Source: Euwallacea fornicatus (lineage: Eukaryota > Arthropoda > Insecta > Coleoptera > Curculionidae). Taken from it: a DNA stretch of 64,000 nt. Positions 63,692 through 64,000 of the stretch are shown here, in pieces. The stretch's first letter is position 1; every line of letters begins with the position of its first letter. The position numbers and the translations under genes are program-made. Below the pieces are notes generated by a model, which did no database searches, was not told the origin of the DNA, and saw only the letters and a list, made by a program, of their open reading frames with translations. The stretch spans positions 620,001 through 684,000 of the forward strand of contig NW_027096008.1 of NCBI RefSeq assembly GCF_040115645.1. Direction: 5' to 3'.

Positions 63692-64000
63692 TTCGGCAAA
63701 TGAGGACCAAATTTGTTAAACAAAGTGTCAAATTAATCAGCTCGACGAGATTTTGAAGATGTCACAACACATCATGATTGCATCTTGTTGAATTTCCAAG
63801 AAAAATAGTACTTTATGTGCTCAAACACACAACTTTTGTGACTTTTCCAATTTTGAAGCTCGATAACTTTGGCAAATGTGGACCAAATTTGTTAACCAAA
63901 GTGTCAAATTAATCAGCTCGACGAGATCTTTAAAATGACACAACAATTCATGATTGCATCTTGTTGAATTTCCAAGAAAAATAGTACTTTATGTGCTCAA
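63692..64000 (+). repeat. Start of a third 32-monomer copy, cut by the window end
   Basis: The AAATGAGGACC unit and the following TTAACC/GATCTTT unit match 52428 and 58060 onward. The anchor unit before them (63516) matches 57884. The 5632-bp HOR probably continues past the window, but the two units visible are also common to other HOR copies, so this is not proven. Confidence 0.6.

Larger units (their letters stand above)
1..64000 (+). repeat. 176-bp satellite DNA array, single orientation, fills the window
   Basis: Every stretch of the window is a copy of one 176-bp unit in the same direction. About 363.8 units are present. The array enters at ph1 and leaves inside a unit, so it continues beyond both ends. 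The consensus is about 33.5% G+C. Landmark spacing shows no insertion other than one extra T and no deletion other than eleven CA losses, so no transposon, gene or spacer interrupts it. Long, AT-rich, head-to-tail arrays of nucleosome-sized units are typical of eukaryotic centromeres and pericentromeres. I infer such a location but cannot show it from sequence alone. I do not recognise the family; it does not look like the Arabidopsis 178-bp repeat or human alpha satellite as I know them. The chromosome and species are unknown. Confidence 0.98.
36764..64000 (+). repeat. Zone 2: indel-free HOR domain anchored on the GACACTAC monomer
   Basis: The anchor class has TTAACC, ATCATCTCG and GATCTTTAAAATGACACTAC. 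It starts at 36764, 37644, 38172, 40108, 42220, 44332, 46268, 48556, 50844, 53660, 55244, 57884, 59292, 60876 and 63516. All spacings are exact multiples of 176 (5, 3, 11, 12, 12, 11, 13, 13, 16, 9, 15, 8, 9 and 15 units). A typical unit order after the anchor is: AAATGAGGACC; GATCTTT; ATTGGC/GATCTTT; ATTGGC/GATCGTT with CCAAAAAAAATAG; GATCGTT; CAAATGAATCAG/CGACAAGG with CACACCGTGATTGC; optional CTTTTATGAC/CACATTTC; CAGAGTGTAAAATT; ATTGGC/TTACAC with TTGAAGTTCC; TTCGGC/AATTAGC; optional TTCGGC/CTCAACGAG. No indel occurs in over 27 kb. Confidence 0.9.

Noticed and set aside
1..64000. CRISPR array
   Set aside because: Units are 176 bp and repeat end to end with no unique spacers; variation is by class, not by spacer.
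1..64000. Transposon or retrotransposon insertion within the satellite
   Set aside because: Every monomer-to-monomer distance is accounted for by 176 bp and twelve small indels, so there is no room for an insertion. No terminal repeat or target-site duplication was seen.
1..64000. Inverted array segments
   Set aside because: The landmark AAAATAGTACTTTATG is read on the plus strand throughout; I found no stretch in reverse orientation.
1..64000. Promoters, polyadenylation signals or a repeated non-coding RNA gene
   Set aside because: Short AT-rich matches occur in every unit by composition. Satellite transcription is possible, but nothing in the sequence identifies a start or an end.
1..64000. 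Assignment to a named satellite family or species
   Set aside because: The 176-bp length resembles several plant centromere repeats, but the sequence does not match any that I can recall with certainty. A name would be a guess.

Overview
The whole 64-kb window is one uninterrupted tandem-repeat (satellite DNA) array. I see no gene, RNA gene, transposon, CRISPR array, origin or unique sequence in it. The unit is 176 bp, about 66% A+T, always in the same orientation. I phase it so that position 1 of the window is monomer position 1 (ph1). The window holds about 363.8 monomers. The register closes exactly: a landmark at 115 and its counterpart at 63982 are 63867 bp apart, which is 363 x 176 minus 21. 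Eleven 2-bp deletions and one 1-bp insertion, all visible, account for the 21. Nothing else can therefore be hidden in the array. A long, AT-rich, one-orientation 176-bp satellite of this kind points to a eukaryotic centromeric or heterochromatic region. The unit length is typical of plant (and some animal) centromere satellites, but I do not recognise the family and name no species.

Layout: the array is a mosaic of higher-order repeats (HORs), meaning multi-monomer blocks recognisable by linked variants. Zone 1 (1 to about 36.76 kb) is organised around a marker monomer starting TTTGGAAAAT, present 12 times (1, 881, 3345, 7391, 8975, 9855, 12317, 16891, 19177, 23575, 26035, 28145). The spacings between them are 5, 14, 23, 9, 5, 14, 26, 13, 25, 14 and 12 monomers. 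All 12 indels of the window lie in this zone, the last near 33.03 kb. From about 31.7 to 36.76 kb variants of both zones are interleaved (transition). Zone 2 (36764 to 64000) is organised around a monomer carrying GACACTACAATTC, present 15 times, mostly 11 to 16 monomers apart. It has no indel at all: all spacings are exact multiples of 176.

The clearest recent events are a 32-monomer (5632-bp) tandem duplication (52428-58059 and 58060-63691, with a third copy starting at 63692); an 11-monomer (1936-bp) tandem duplication (38172-40107 and 40108-42043); an 8-monomer tandem duplication (28849-30255 and 30256-31661); and a 3-monomer duplication (54188-55243) that is itself copied at 59820-60875. 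Chimeric monomers mark crossover or conversion points.

The sequence behaves as a rapidly homogenising array shaped by unequal crossover and gene conversion. The short open frames it contains are by-products of the repeat. A centromere role is inference. All comparisons were made by eye, so difference counts are minimum estimates.
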